Shown here: piece by piece, positions 35,105 through 44,212 of the stretch
Numbering within the stretch: the stretch's first letter is position 1
How the letters are laid out: each line of letters opens with the position of its first letter
DNA from: Cupriavidus pauculus
GTDB lineage: Bacteria > Pseudomonadota > Gammaproteobacteria > Burkholderiales > Burkholderiaceae
DNA: 64,000 nt
Reading direction: 5' to 3'
Assembly: GCF_008693385.1 (NCBI RefSeq)
Contig: NZ_CP044067.1
Location: 1,862,501-1,926,500, forward strand
The notes under the pieces: model-generated
Databases searched by the model: none
The model's input: only the letters and a program-made list of their open reading frames with translations
What the model was told of the DNA's origin: nothing
Position numbers and translations under genes: made by a program

Positions 35105-37638
35105 CCGCGCGCGACCCTATGCTTGCCCTGCAGCGCCTGCTGCAGCCTGGCGTGGCAATCGGCCCTTCGAGGCTCGAGGGCGACTGGACATTCCTGGAGA
35201 CGTTCGCGAATGCCGCGGCCCATCCCGACGAACTGTCGGAAACCGGGCACTGGCTGCCGGCGCAGGTGCCAGGCACCGTGGCGGGCGCGCTGCGCGCCGC
35301 GAACCGCTGGGACGATACGGCGCCGCCGCCCCTGCATCGGCATGACTACTGGTACCGGCTGCATTTCTCCGGCAGCGGTGGCCGCCTGCTGCGCTTCAAC
35401 GGCCTGGCGACGATCGCGGAGGTCTGGCTCAATGGCGTGCAGGTGCTGACCACGCGCCATATGTTTGCCGCCCACCAGGTCGAGGTGGAGCTCGCCGGTG
35501 CCGACAACGTGCTCCATATCTGCTTCCGCGCGCTGCATCCATGGCTGCGCGGGCAACGCGGCCCGGTCCGGTGGAAGCCGCGCATGATCGTGCCGCCCAC
35601 GCTGCGCACCGTGCGGACCACGCTGCTCGGCCATATGCCGGGCTGGTGTCCGCCCGTGCACGCGGTGGGCCCGTGGCGCGATATCGAGCTGCTCGACCCC
35701 ATGGGCACCGAGCCGACGCGCGGCGTGCGGGCCGAGCTGTCCAGCCGCCTCGACGGCGAGGACGGTATCGTCGCGCTGCGCCTGCATATCGCGGGTTTGA
35801 CGCCCGCGCATGGCGCGTTCGCCGTTACCGGTCCCGACCACGCCATGTGGCATGGCGAACTGCGCAGGGTGGCGCCGAACCTCCTGGCCGGCGAACTGCG
35901 CGTGCCCGCGGTGCAGCGCTGGTGGCCGCATACGCACGGAGAGGCCGCGCTGTATGGGGTCGAGGCAAGTATCGGTGGCAATGTGGTGTCCTGCGGGCAT
36001 GTCGGCTTTCGTACCGTCGAGGCGGATCGCGAGGGCGGCGCCTTTACGCTGCGCGTCAACGGCGAGCGCGTGTTCTGCCGGGGAGCGTGCGTGTCGACGC
36101 ACGATCTGCCGGGCCTTGCCGATACCGACGAGGCGGTGGCGCGCTGGCTGCGGCTGGCGCGCGACGCGGGCGCGAACATGGTGCGCGTGAGCGGCGTGAC
36201 CTGTTATCCGGGCGAGGCGTTCTATCGCCAGTGCGATGCGCTGGGCCTGATGGTCTGGCAGGACTTCATGTTCGCCAACTTCGACTACGGCGATGCGGGC
36301 GGTGCGAATGCGGGCCTGATGGACGACGCCGCGCGCGAGGTCGCGCAGTGGCTCGCCTCGACGCGCGCCCACGCGAGCCTTGCCGTGCTGTGCGGCGGCA
36401 GCGAAGCCGAACAGCAGGCGGCGATGATGGGCGCGGCGCGCGGCGACTGGCGCCAGCCGCTGTTCGACACGCTCATTCCGGGGCTCGTGGCCGAGCATCG
36501 CCCAGACGTGGTCTATGTACGCAACTCGCCCAGCGATGGCGCGTGGCCTTTCCAGCCCGACACCGGCGTGACCCACTACTACGGCGTCGGCGCCTACCAG
36601 CGTCCGCTGTCGGATGCCCGCCTTGCGGGTGTGCGCTTTGCCGCCGAATGCCTGGCGTTCGCCAATGTGCCCTGCGCGCGAACGCTGGCCGAAGCCGGAC
36701 TGACCCAGCCCGTGCACGATCCGCGCTGGAAAGCGCGCGTGCCGCGCGATGCCGGCGCGTCGTGGGACTTCGAGGATATCCGCGACTACTACCTGCGCGC
36801 GCTCTATGACGTCGATCCGCCGCGACTGCGCTACGAGCAGCCCGCGCGTTACCTCATGCTGTCGCGCGCCGTGGTGGCCGAACTGATGACCGAGGTGTTC
36901 GGCGAATGGCGCCGGGCGGGCTCCTCGTGCGCGGGCGGGCTGGTATGGCAGCTGCAGGACCTGCAGCCGGGGGCGGGATGGGGAATCGTCGACGCCCAGG
37001 CGCGGCCGAAGTCGGCCTGGCATGCATTGCGTCAGGTGTGGCAGCCGCTGCAGGTCATCCTGACGGATGAGGGGCTCAACGGGCTGCACATCCATCTGGT
37101 CAACGAGACGGCGGCACCGCGGACGGTACGGCTGTCATTGCGCTGCCTGCGCGATGGAGAAGCGGTGGCGGCACGCGCCTCGCTCGACGTCACGCTGGCA
37201 CCGCGCGAGACGCGCCAGCTGACGGCCGCGGCCTTGCTCGACCACTTCTTCGACTTCACCTATGCGTACCGCTTCGGGCCGCCCGCGCACGACGTCGTGC
37301 TGGCCACACTGCACGATGACGCGGGCACGCTGCTCAGCCAGTCGGCCTATCTGCCCGACAGGCGTGCCGCCGCGCTGCGCGATCCGGGCCTGCATGCCAG
37401 CGTCGCGAAAGAAGACGGCGAGTGGTGGCTCACCATCGGTACGCGCCGCTTCGCGCGGTGGGTCCATGTGGATGACCACGCGTTCGTCGCGGAGCATGAC
37501 TGGTTCCACCTCGGGCCCGGCGAAACGCGTCGTGTCCGCCTGATGCATGAGGCCGCCGCGGCAGGCAGTGCGCATGCCATCCCTTCGGGTGAGATCCACG
37601 CGCTCAACGCGGATTCGCCGGTGTTCTATCAAGGCTGA
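35101..37638 (+). CDS. Glycoside hydrolase family 2, beta-mannosidase-like
   Basis: 845 residues with the GH2 domain order. The jelly-roll sugar-binding domain covers residues about 20-190 (RLEGDWTFLETFANAAAHPD, WYRLHFSG, LNGVQVLTTRHMF). An Ig-like domain and a TIM barrel from about residue 300 (GACVSTHDLPGLADTDEAV, LGLMVWQDFMFANFDYG, CGGSEAEQQAAMMG) follow, then beta domains. GGSEAE in place of the usual GNNE makes the acid/base position uncertain. No signal peptide is seen, so it should act in the cytoplasm. It is translationally coupled to DUF1839 in the carrier-protein operon, which suggests it acts on the same sugar conjugate. Confidence 0.88.
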   Translation: MTARDPMLALQRLLQPGVAIGPSRLEGDWTFLETFANAAAHPDELSETGHWLPAQVPGTVAGALRAANRWDDTAPPPLHRHDYWYRLHFSGSGGRLLRFNGLATIAEVWLNGVQVLTTRHMFAAHQVEVELAGADNVLHICFRALHPWLRGQRGPVRWKPRMIVPPTLRTVRTTLLGHMPGWCPPVHAVGPWRDIELLDPMGTEPTRGVRAELSSRLDGEDGIVALRLHIAGLTPAHGAFAVTGPDHAMWHGELRRVAPNLLAGELRVPAVQRWWPHTHGEAALYGVEASIGGNVVSCGHVGFRTVEADREGGAFTLRVNGERVFCRGACVSTHDLPGLADTDEAVARWLRLARDAGANMVRVSGVTCYPGEAFYRQCDALGLMVWQDFMFANFDYGDAGGANAGLMDDAAREVAQWLASTRAHASLAVLCGGSEAEQQAAMMGAARGDWRQPLFDTLIPGLVAEHRPDVVYVRNSPSDGAWPFQPDTGVTHYYGVGAYQRPLSDARLAGVRFAAECLAFANVPCARTLAEAGLTQPVHDPRWKARVPRDAGASWDFEDIRDYYLRALYDVDPPRLRYEQPARYLMLSRAVVAELMTEVFGEWRRAGSSCAGGLVWQLQDLQPGAGWGIVDAQARPKSAWHALRQVWQPLQVILTDEGLNGLHIHLVNETAAPRTVRLSLRCLRDGEAVAARASLDVTLAPRETRQLTAAALLDHFFDFTYAYRFGPPAHDVVLATLHDDAGTLLSQSAYLPDRRAAALRDPGLHASVAKEDGEWWLTIGTRRFARWVHVDDHAFVAEHDWFHLGPGETRRVRLMHEAAAAGSAHAIPSGEIHALNADSPVFYQG

Positions 37639-38045
37639 CCTCAACCTTCTCCACCTTTCCCGCCAGCCCACGCCGGGACTGGCGGAATGCCGCTTCAACC
37701 CCCTGCCGCCCCACTCGACCCATCCTCCACGCGGATGTGTCCCGCGCGTGCCGTCTCCGCCGTTTTCCTCCATACAACCTACCAAAGCATGATCGTCTGA
37801 CCTATCCGTCTGCCTACTGTCAGTTCTGTGCGCCATGACACTTAATACAAGCACAGCAAGAGCAAACCGGGCCAATCGCCTGGGACAGGGAAACACGGGT
37901 GGCAACCGCGGCGAATGCTGAAAAGGTTGCCGAAATTTCGTCAGTCATCGAGATACGGTGGAGCGGCGAAGTCGGGTCACATATCGCACGTCAGGTGCGG
38001 CGCGGACCGATATCGCTTCTTCCGGGGTTAATGGGAGAGAGAAAA
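37639..38045. other. Intergenic region before the Crp-type regulator
   Basis: No gene. It begins with an imperfect hairpin (CCGCCAG / CTGGCGG, about 37660-37685) after the GH2 stop, without a T run. The second half should hold the regulator promoter; I see no confident -35/-10 pair. Confidence 0.5.
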
Positions 38046-38774
38046 ATGATCACGCATCGGTCGGACCTGCATGTCAATCACTTGCTCAGCGCGTTGCCTC
38101 GCCATGAGTGGGAAACGCTCTCGCGGCATTTCGAACTGGTTCGCCTGCGTGCCGGCGAGTTGCTGACGGATTCCGGCCAGCGCATCGTGCACGTCTACTT
38201 CCCGACCACCTCGGTGGTATCGCTGCTGTCGCTGCTCGAGGATGGCGCCACGGTGGAGTTCTCCGCGGTGGGCAACGAGGGCCTGGTCGGCATTCCCGTG
38301 GTCACGGGCGGCGACACCATGCCGAGCCGCGTGGAGGTTCGCAGTCCCGGCTTTGCCTATCGCATTCCGGCGCGCGTGCTGCGTGCGGAGCTGGGCCATA
38401 TGCCCACGCTGCAGCGCGTGACGCTGCTCTACGTGCAGGCCGTGCTCACCCAGATCGCGCAGACGGCCGCCTGCAACCGCCACCACTCGCTGAACAAGCA
38501 GTTGTGCCGCTGGTTGTTGCTGGCCATCGACCGCATGAGCTCCAACGAACTGGTGATCACGCAGCAGGTGATTGCCAACATGCTGGGCGTGCGCCGCGAG
38601 GGCGTGACCGAGGCGGCCGGCAAGCTCGAAGACCTGGGCCTGATCCACCATAGCCGCGGCCATATCACGGTGCTGGACCGTTGCGGCCTCGAGCGGCATT
38701 CCTGCGAATGCTACAAGCTGGTCAAGCGCGAATACGACCGCCTGCTGCCGGCACTGGCCGGCGTGCATGCCTGA
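38046..38774 (+). CDS. Crp/Fnr-family transcriptional regulator
   Basis: 242 residues. The N-terminal cyclic-nucleotide-binding-like fold (residues about 10-125) contains LVRLRAGELLTDSGQRIVHV and TVEFSAVGNEGLVGIPVV. It lacks the iron-sulfur cysteines of Fnr in the right place. The C-terminal winged helix-turn-helix is VITQQVIANMLGVRREGVTE followed by KLEDLGLIHHSRGHITVLDR. GGGAGAG precedes the ATG. It lies between the carrier-protein operon and manC, so local control of the polysaccharide genes is likely but unproven. Confidence 0.9.
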   Translation: MITHRSDLHVNHLLSALPRHEWETLSRHFELVRLRAGELLTDSGQRIVHVYFPTTSVVSLLSLLEDGATVEFSAVGNEGLVGIPVVTGGDTMPSRVEVRSPGFAYRIPARVLRAELGHMPTLQRVTLLYVQAVLTQIAQTAACNRHHSLNKQLCRWLLLAIDRMSSNELVITQQVIANMLGVRREGVTEAAGKLEDLGLIHHSRGHITVLDRCGLERHSCECYKLVKREYDRLLPALAGVHA

Positions 38775-38868
38775 GCGCGAACGCGGCGACGTGAGCCGGC
38801 GGCGATACGCGAGCGGGCGGAGATGAATGGCCGCGCAGGCCGTTCACTCGCCGCCTTCTCGCATCGGT

Positions 38869-39894
38869 TCACGTCTGCCAGGCACTGGCGCGGCCGAACG
38901 AGTTCAGCAGCCCCTGCGTGACATGCGTATAGGCGCTCTCGAGCGTGTCCAGGCATTCACTGCACGCGTCCGCACGGCCCCGCGCGACGGCGCGGGCCAG
39001 GCGGAACTGGAGCACCTTGCATTCGGTGGCGATCGACGTTGCGCCGGCAACGATCGACTGCGGCACGCGATAGCCGTGTTCCCCGAGCCATGTCAGGCCA
39101 TGCGCAAGCATCTCGAAATTGGCGCCGAGCTGGCGCGGCAGGTTGAATCCGTAATGATGGAAATACGCATCGCCGCGCGACAGTATCGTGCCGACGTGGT
39201 CGTCGAAGACCTCACGCCACCGGCTGACGGGATTGATTTCCGGCAGCCGGTCCAGGTGCTGGCGCATCTGCGCCGCGGCGGCATTGGACAGCACGCGTCC
39301 ATCGAGCGGCGGCCGCACGCGCTTGACGCATTCGGCGTAAGGAAACAGCAACAGCGAGTTGTCGCGCAGTGCCGGCTCCAGCCGCAGCAGACCGCGATAG
39401 TCCTCGTCCACGGCCGTGTAGCGGCCCAGGTTGTGATAGTAGGTGAGCCGCTGCTGCGCGGTGTCGATACCCTCGACAGCCACCGTGGTCTTCACGTGAC
39501 CGCGGCGGTAAGCGGTGGCGCGCGTGTCGGGCAGGTAAAAGCTGTCGACCTCGACGAGCACCGTGTGCCCGCGTCCCACCTGCTCCCCGATATGCGCCTC
39601 GAGCGTGTCGTAGATCGCCATCTCCTGCACCGCGGTGCCGTAGAGCTGCTCGAGGTCGGCCACCGGATACTTGAAGAAGGTGAAGTGGTCGCCTTCGAAA
39701 TCCTGCGTGACCGTGAACGCGAGCGCCGCGCGCGGATCGAGCCCCCAGCCGTAGAGCAGTTCGATCCAAAGATCCATATAGCAGTTGGTTTCCTGCCAGA
39801 CCGCGTCGTCGCCGTGCAGATTGCCGGGGCGCGGCGTGTCCTGCTGCCCGTCGATGCCCGCGCGTTCGAGGACCGTCTCGATGCCTTGCTCCAT
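38869..39894 (-). CDS. DUF1839-family protein, second copy
   Basis: 341 residues, paralogue of the protein at 34121-35104. Shared segments: CYMDLWIELLYGWGLDPRAA, AFTVTQDFEGDHFTFFKYP, VLVEVDSFYLPDTRATAYRR and LPRQLGANFEMLAHGLTWLG, plus the C-terminal CSECLDTLESAYTHV. No signal peptide or membrane helix. GGAGGG precedes the ATG at 39894. It is divergent from manC and stands outside the carrier-protein operon, so the two copies may use different acceptors or carriers. Function unknown. Confidence 0.85.
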   Translation of the reverse strand: MEQGIETVLERAGIDGQQDTPRPGNLHGDDAVWQETNCYMDLWIELLYGWGLDPRAALAFTVTQDFEGDHFTFFKYPVADLEQLYGTAVQEMAIYDTLEAHIGEQVGRGHTVLVEVDSFYLPDTRATAYRRGHVKTTVAVEGIDTAQQRLTYYHNLGRYTAVDEDYRGLLRLEPALRDNSLLLFPYAECVKRVRPPLDGRVLSNAAAAQMRQHLDRLPEINPVSRWREVFDDHVGTILSRGDAYFHHYGFNLPRQLGANFEMLAHGLTWLGEHGYRVPQSIVAGATSIATECKVLQFRLARAVARGRADACSECLDTLESAYTHVTQGLLNSFGRASAWQT

Positions 39895-40081
39895 CTTGTC
39901 CCTCCGGAACGTTGGAAACAGCGCGTGCCATTGCAGCACCGGCGCGCCCGCGCATCTGTTCGCTGTCCAACCCAGCCGGCGCCGACGCGGCGCCGGCAAG
40001 CGTGTGCGGAATCGAACAGATACTGCGCAGTGCACGTTTCACACTGGGCCGCATCTTCCGGCGCTCGTGCCGGAGTGGATT

Positions 40082-40098
40082 TCGTACCCATTTCTGCG
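40082..40098 (-). repeat. Dispersed 17-bp repeat, manC leader
   Basis: Minus-strand copy with two differences (CGCAGAAATGGGTACGA), 17 bp upstream of the manC start and just before its ribosome site GCAGGAG. A protein bound here would block transcription or translation start. Confidence 0.75.
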
Positions 40099-40115
40099 TG
40101 CACGCAGGAGACATC

Positions 40116-41702
40116 ATGAAACTTCGGATTCAGGACGGCATCGCGCCGACGGGCATCGCCCTCCCCCCTGCCGGACAGGCGCAAGCGTTGGGGGCGGTCG
40201 ATGACACGGTGCTGGCGCCGCCCGTGCGCGTGGCGCTGCAACCTGTGATCCTCGCTGGCGGATCGGGCACGCGCCTGTGGCCGCTGTCCCGCGAAAAGCA
40301 TCCCAAGCAGCTGCTGAACCTGGTGGCCGACGACACGCTGCTGGAGGCCACCGCGCTCCGGCTCGAAGGCGTGGCCGCGCGCACCGGACGTCCCGTGAGC
40401 CTCGATGCGCCGCCGATCGTCGTGTGCGGCGAGGAACATCGCTTCATGGTGAGCGATATGCTGAAGCGGCAGGGCAAGCGGGCACGCGTGGTGTCGGAAC
40501 CCTGCGGCCGCAATACCGCGCCCGCGCTGACCGTGGCGGCGCTCCACGCGCTGCTCGCGGCCGGCGACGCAGGCGATGCGGTGCTGATCGCCACGCCGGC
40601 CGACCATTGCGTGACCGACACCGAAGCGTTCCGCGATGCCGTCGCCACGGCCGTGCAGCACGCCGAGCAGGGCGCGATCGTCACGCTGGGCGCGCGTCCC
40701 ACCGCGCCCGAGACCGGCTTCGGTTATATCCATGCCGGCGCTGCCGTGTCTCCCGGGGCCTTCCTGATCGACCGCTTCGTCGAGAAGCCGCATCTGGAAC
40801 TCGCGCAGCACTATGTGGATTCTGGCGAGTACTGGTGGAACTGCGGCATCTTCGTGGTGCGGGCGTCGGTCTGGCTCAAGGCCGTCAGCCAGCTGCAGCC
40901 CGAGATGTACCTGCAGTGCCGCGCCGCCTGCGAGATGGCTGGCGAGAGCGGAAACGCGGCCCAGCCCGAAGTTTTCCAGCTGGAGCGCAATGCGTTCGAG
41001 GGCTGTCCCTCCGATTCGATCGACTATGCCGTGATGGAGCAGCTCGACGCGCTGCCCGGCATTCCCGGCATGCTTGTGCCCCTCGATGCCGGCTGGTCCG
41101 ACGTCGGCTCATGGGCGGCCATCTGGGATATCGCGGCGAAGGACAACGCCGGCAACGCCTGCCGGGGCCGTGTGCTGTTCGACGGCGCCACCTCCTGCCT
41201 CGCGCATTCGGAAGGGCGCCTGATCGCCTGCGTCGGCGTCCAGGACGTGGTGGTGGTGGAAACCGCGGACGCGGTGCTGGTCGTGGACAAGCACCACGTG
41301 CAGGACGTCAAGAACGTGGTGCAGCGCCTGCGCACCGAACATGGCGCCGAGGTGGTCAACCATCGCAAGGTGCGGCGGCCGTGGGGGTGCTATGACTCGA
41401 TCGATCATGGCGACCGCTTCCAGGTGAAGCGCATCGTGGTCGATCCCGGCGCGAGCCTGTCGCTGCAGATGCACTATCACCGCGCCGAGCACTGGGTGGT
41501 GGTACGCGGTACCGCGCGCGTGACCTGTGGCGATACGGTCAGCATCCTTTCGGAAAATCAGTCCACCTACATTCCGATCGGCACGCTGCATCGTCTCGAA
41601 AACCCAGGGAAGACACCGCTCGAAATCATCGAGGTCCAGTCGGGCGCGTATCTCGAGGAAGACGACATCGTGAGATTCGAAGACAACTACGGGCGCAAAT
41701 AG
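40116..41702 (+). CDS. manC: Mannose-1-phosphate guanylyltransferase/mannose-6-phosphate isomerase
   Basis: Bifunctional enzyme of 528 residues making GDP-mannose for the glycan. The nucleotidyltransferase domain starts PVILAGGSGTRLWPLSREKH, then KQLL, and carries GRNTAPALTVAALHA, FVEKPHLELAQHYV and YWWNCGIFV. The C-terminal cupin-type isomerase domain (residues about 400-525) has MHYHRAEHWVVVRGTARVT and YIPIGTLHRLENPG. The N-terminus carries about 30 extra residues before the active domain. AGGAG lies six bases before the ATG. It begins the manC-wzc-like operon and has a dispersed-repeat copy over its leader. Confidence 0.95.
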   Translation: MKLRIQDGIAPTGIALPPAGQAQALGAVDDTVLAPPVRVALQPVILAGGSGTRLWPLSREKHPKQLLNLVADDTLLEATALRLEGVAARTGRPVSLDAPPIVVCGEEHRFMVSDMLKRQGKRARVVSEPCGRNTAPALTVAALHALLAAGDAGDAVLIATPADHCVTDTEAFRDAVATAVQHAEQGAIVTLGARPTAPETGFGYIHAGAAVSPGAFLIDRFVEKPHLELAQHYVDSGEYWWNCGIFVVRASVWLKAVSQLQPEMYLQCRAACEMAGESGNAAQPEVFQLERNAFEGCPSDSIDYAVMEQLDALPGIPGMLVPLDAGWSDVGSWAAIWDIAAKDNAGNACRGRVLFDGATSCLAHSEGRLIACVGVQDVVVVETADAVLVVDKHHVQDVKNVVQRLRTEHGAEVVNHRKVRRPWGCYDSIDHGDRFQVKRIVVDPGASLSLQMHYHRAEHWVVVRGTARVTCGDTVSILSENQSTYIPIGTLHRLENPGKTPLEIIEVQSGAYLEEDDIVRFEDNYGRK

Positions 41703-41725
41703 GCAACACGCCAGGAGAGCATCTC

Positions 41726-44116
41726 GTGAATACCATGTCATTTGCCGGCGCCATGCCGGCTCCGGGGGAGATGGGACGCAAACGGGCCGTGCACGTGCGA
41801 GCGTGGATGGACCATGCGGGCTGGATCCTTGCCGCAGGCGCAGTCGGCGCGATGATCGCCGGCGTGGCCGCCGTCTCGCGGCCGTATGTCTACCGTGCCA
41901 ACACGCTGATCCAGGTCAATCAGAACGATGCCGACACCGGCGCCGGCGCGAAGCGCGCCGCACCATTCGACACGGGCATGCTGCGCAGCCGTACGGTCGT
42001 GGGGCCGGTGGTCGAGCGCCTTCGCCTCGATGTCTCGGTGGAACCGCTGCGCGCGCCGCTGATCGGCGGCGTGGCCGCGCACCTTGCCGAACCCGGCAGC
42101 CTGCATGGGCCGTGGCCGGAAAGTCTCGGCTACGCATGGGGCGGCGAGCAGCTAGAGGTCCGCACGCTCGATGTGCCGGACGCCCTGCTCAACGCGCCGC
42201 TGGTACTTCAGGTGCTGCCGACCAATACGTTTCGCGTGTGGCACAACGACAAGCCGCTGCTGGAGGGCAGCGTGGGCGAGCGCGTGCAGGTCAATGGCGT
42301 GACGTTCCAGGTGGACCGCATTGCCGCGCGCCCCGGCACGCGCTTCGTGGTGACCCGTCGCGACACGGCGCAGACGATCGACACGATCGCGCGCGATCTT
42401 CGCATCGACAGCGACGGCAACGACTCGAGCACGGTCCGCATCACGTGGGAGAGCCCGAGCCGGACCGCGGTGGCGCCGCTCGTCAACGGCATCGCGGAAT
42501 CGTATATCGGCGAACAGGCGGGCTTGCGCCGCGAAGAAGGCGCGGCCGCCATTGCCTACCTGTCCGGCGAACTGCCGCGCGTGCAGGCCGAGCTCGAACG
42601 CGCCGAGGCCGCGCTGACGCGCTATCGCGCGAAAGAGGGTTCGATCCAGCCGAGCCAGGATGCGCAGTCGTACCTCAACGGCAGCATGGATTACCAGCGC
42701 CAGATCGCGCAGCTGAAGCTCGAGCGCACCAAGGCACTGCAGCGCTTCACCGAGGAATCCAACGAGGTGAAGACCATCGACAACCAGATCCAGCAGCTGA
42801 CGCGCGAACGTCGCGACATGGACTCCAAGCTGCAGAACCTGTCGGTCACCGAGCGGAAGTCGGTGGCGCTCACGCGTGACGTCAAGGTGGCCGAGGATAC
42901 GTACATCGGCCTGCGCAACCGGCTCGAACAGCTGTCGCTGGCGAGCATGGACCGCGCGCGTCCGACGCGCGTGGTCGACGCCGCACTGATGCCCGCCGCG
43001 CCCATCGGCATGAGCACGGGCCTGCTGACGACTGGCGGCGGCGTGCTGGGCATCTTCCTGGCCATGGGGCTCGTCTCGTTCCGGCAGCGTATCAAGCCCG
43101 TGGTCGCGAACATCGGTGACGCGGAGGCGAGTCTGGGGCTGCCGATGCTCGGCGATATCTGCTACAGCCGCGAGCAGGTGGAACTGGAGCGGCTGCTCGC
43201 ATCGTGCACGCGCACGCACTGGTATCCAGGCGGTGCGCGCCTTGCCCAGCTGGCGTCGCCCCCGCCGGGCCGCGATGTGGTGGACGCGCTGCTGTACGAC
43301 GACGATGACGAGGACGTCGACGCGCTCCCCGGCATGGTGCTGCACGACCACTTCCTGCTTGCGCGCAATGCCCCGCATTCGATGGCGGTGGAAGGACTGC
43401 GCAACGTGCGCGCCGCCCTGCATTTCACCATGCTGGCGACGGGCGGCAAATCGCAGGCGCCGCGCGCCAATGTGATCGCGGTGACGAGCCCCACGGCCGG
43501 CGCGGGCAAGACCTTCGTCTCGGTCAACCTGGCCGTGCTGTTTGCCGAAGCGGGCAAGCGCGTGCTGCTGATCGACGCGGACCTGCGCCGCGGGCGTGTG
43601 GCGAGCTGGTTCGACCAGCATCCGGAACCCGGTCTGGCGGAAGTGCTGGCGGGGCGTGTCGAGCTGTCCGACGCCGTACGGCCCAGCATTGTCAGTGGCC
43701 TCTCCGTGTTGTCGGCGGGCACGGCACCGGTCAATCCGTCGGAACTGCTCATGCAGCCCGCGTTTGCCGAGTGTCTCGATACCTGCGCTTCGCGCTTCGA
43801 CCTCGTGATGATCGACACCACGCCGGTGCTGGCAGTGGCCGATGCCACGCTGGTTGCCAATCTCGCCGGCTCGACGCTGCTGGTGCTGCGCGCGGAATCG
43901 ACGCTGCCCTCGCAGGCCGAGGAAACGCTCAAGCGGCTGGCGCGTGCCGATGCCCACATGCTCGGCGGCATTCTCAATGGCGTGACACCCCGGCGCAGCA
44001 ATCGCGCGGAGTTCGGCACCATGAACCCGTATCTCGGCATGCCATTGATCGGCACGTCGGACGAACCCAGGCGCCTCGCCCATGCGGCCGCCGAAGAAGA
44101 AAAAAGCAGTCACTGA
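41726..44116 (+). CDS. Wzc-type chain-length protein with kinase domain but no tyrosine tail
   Basis: 796 residues. Starts with GTG at 41726 (AGGAG eight bases upstream). The Wzz-type membrane part is in residues about 30-450, with two membrane helices and a coiled-coil region (ELERAEAALTRYRAK to RLEQLSLA). The cytoplasmic BY-kinase domain follows, with Walker A SPTAGAGKTF, A' LLIDADLRRG and B LVMIDTTPVL. Unlike the second Wzc (52063) it ends in RRLAHAAAEEEKSSH with no tyrosine cluster. It also has an acidic insert (DDDDEDVDALPG) before the kinase domain. It may control chain length without its own phosphorylation switch, or be a substrate-free partner. Confidence 0.87.
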   Translation: MNTMSFAGAMPAPGEMGRKRAVHVRAWMDHAGWILAAGAVGAMIAGVAAVSRPYVYRANTLIQVNQNDADTGAGAKRAAPFDTGMLRSRTVVGPVVERLRLDVSVEPLRAPLIGGVAAHLAEPGSLHGPWPESLGYAWGGEQLEVRTLDVPDALLNAPLVLQVLPTNTFRVWHNDKPLLEGSVGERVQVNGVTFQVDRIAARPGTRFVVTRRDTAQTIDTIARDLRIDSDGNDSSTVRITWESPSRTAVAPLVNGIAESYIGEQAGLRREEGAAAIAYLSGELPRVQAELERAEAALTRYRAKEGSIQPSQDAQSYLNGSMDYQRQIAQLKLERTKALQRFTEESNEVKTIDNQIQQLTRERRDMDSKLQNLSVTERKSVALTRDVKVAEDTYIGLRNRLEQLSLASMDRARPTRVVDAALMPAAPIGMSTGLLTTGGGVLGIFLAMGLVSFRQRIKPVVANIGDAEASLGLPMLGDICYSREQVELERLLASCTRTHWYPGGARLAQLASPPPGRDVVDALLYDDDDEDVDALPGMVLHDHFLLARNAPHSMAVEGLRNVRAALHFTMLATGGKSQAPRANVIAVTSPTAGAGKTFVSVNLAVLFAEAGKRVLLIDADLRRGRVASWFDQHPEPGLAEVLAGRVELSDAVRPSIVSGLSVLSAGTAPVNPSELLMQPAFAECLDTCASRFDLVMIDTTPVLAVADATLVANLAGSTLLVLRAESTLPSQAEETLKRLARADAHMLGGILNGVTPRRSNRAEFGTMNPYLGMPLIGTSDEPRRLAHAAAEEEKSSH

Positions 44117-44136
44117 CGACACCCAAGCGCCGGCGA

Positions 44137-44153
44137 GCGTACCCGTTTCTGCG
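44137..44153 (-). repeat. Dispersed 17-bp repeat, most distal copy
   Basis: Exact minus-strand copy between the wzc-like gene stop (44116) and the hydrolase start (44213). It is the last copy seen; none was noticed from here to the end of the window. Confidence 0.85.
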
Positions 44154-44212
44154 TACACCTTCCTGCGTGCGCATCGCCGGGGCTGCCTCAGGCAGCCGCA
44201 CGAGGAGAATCG

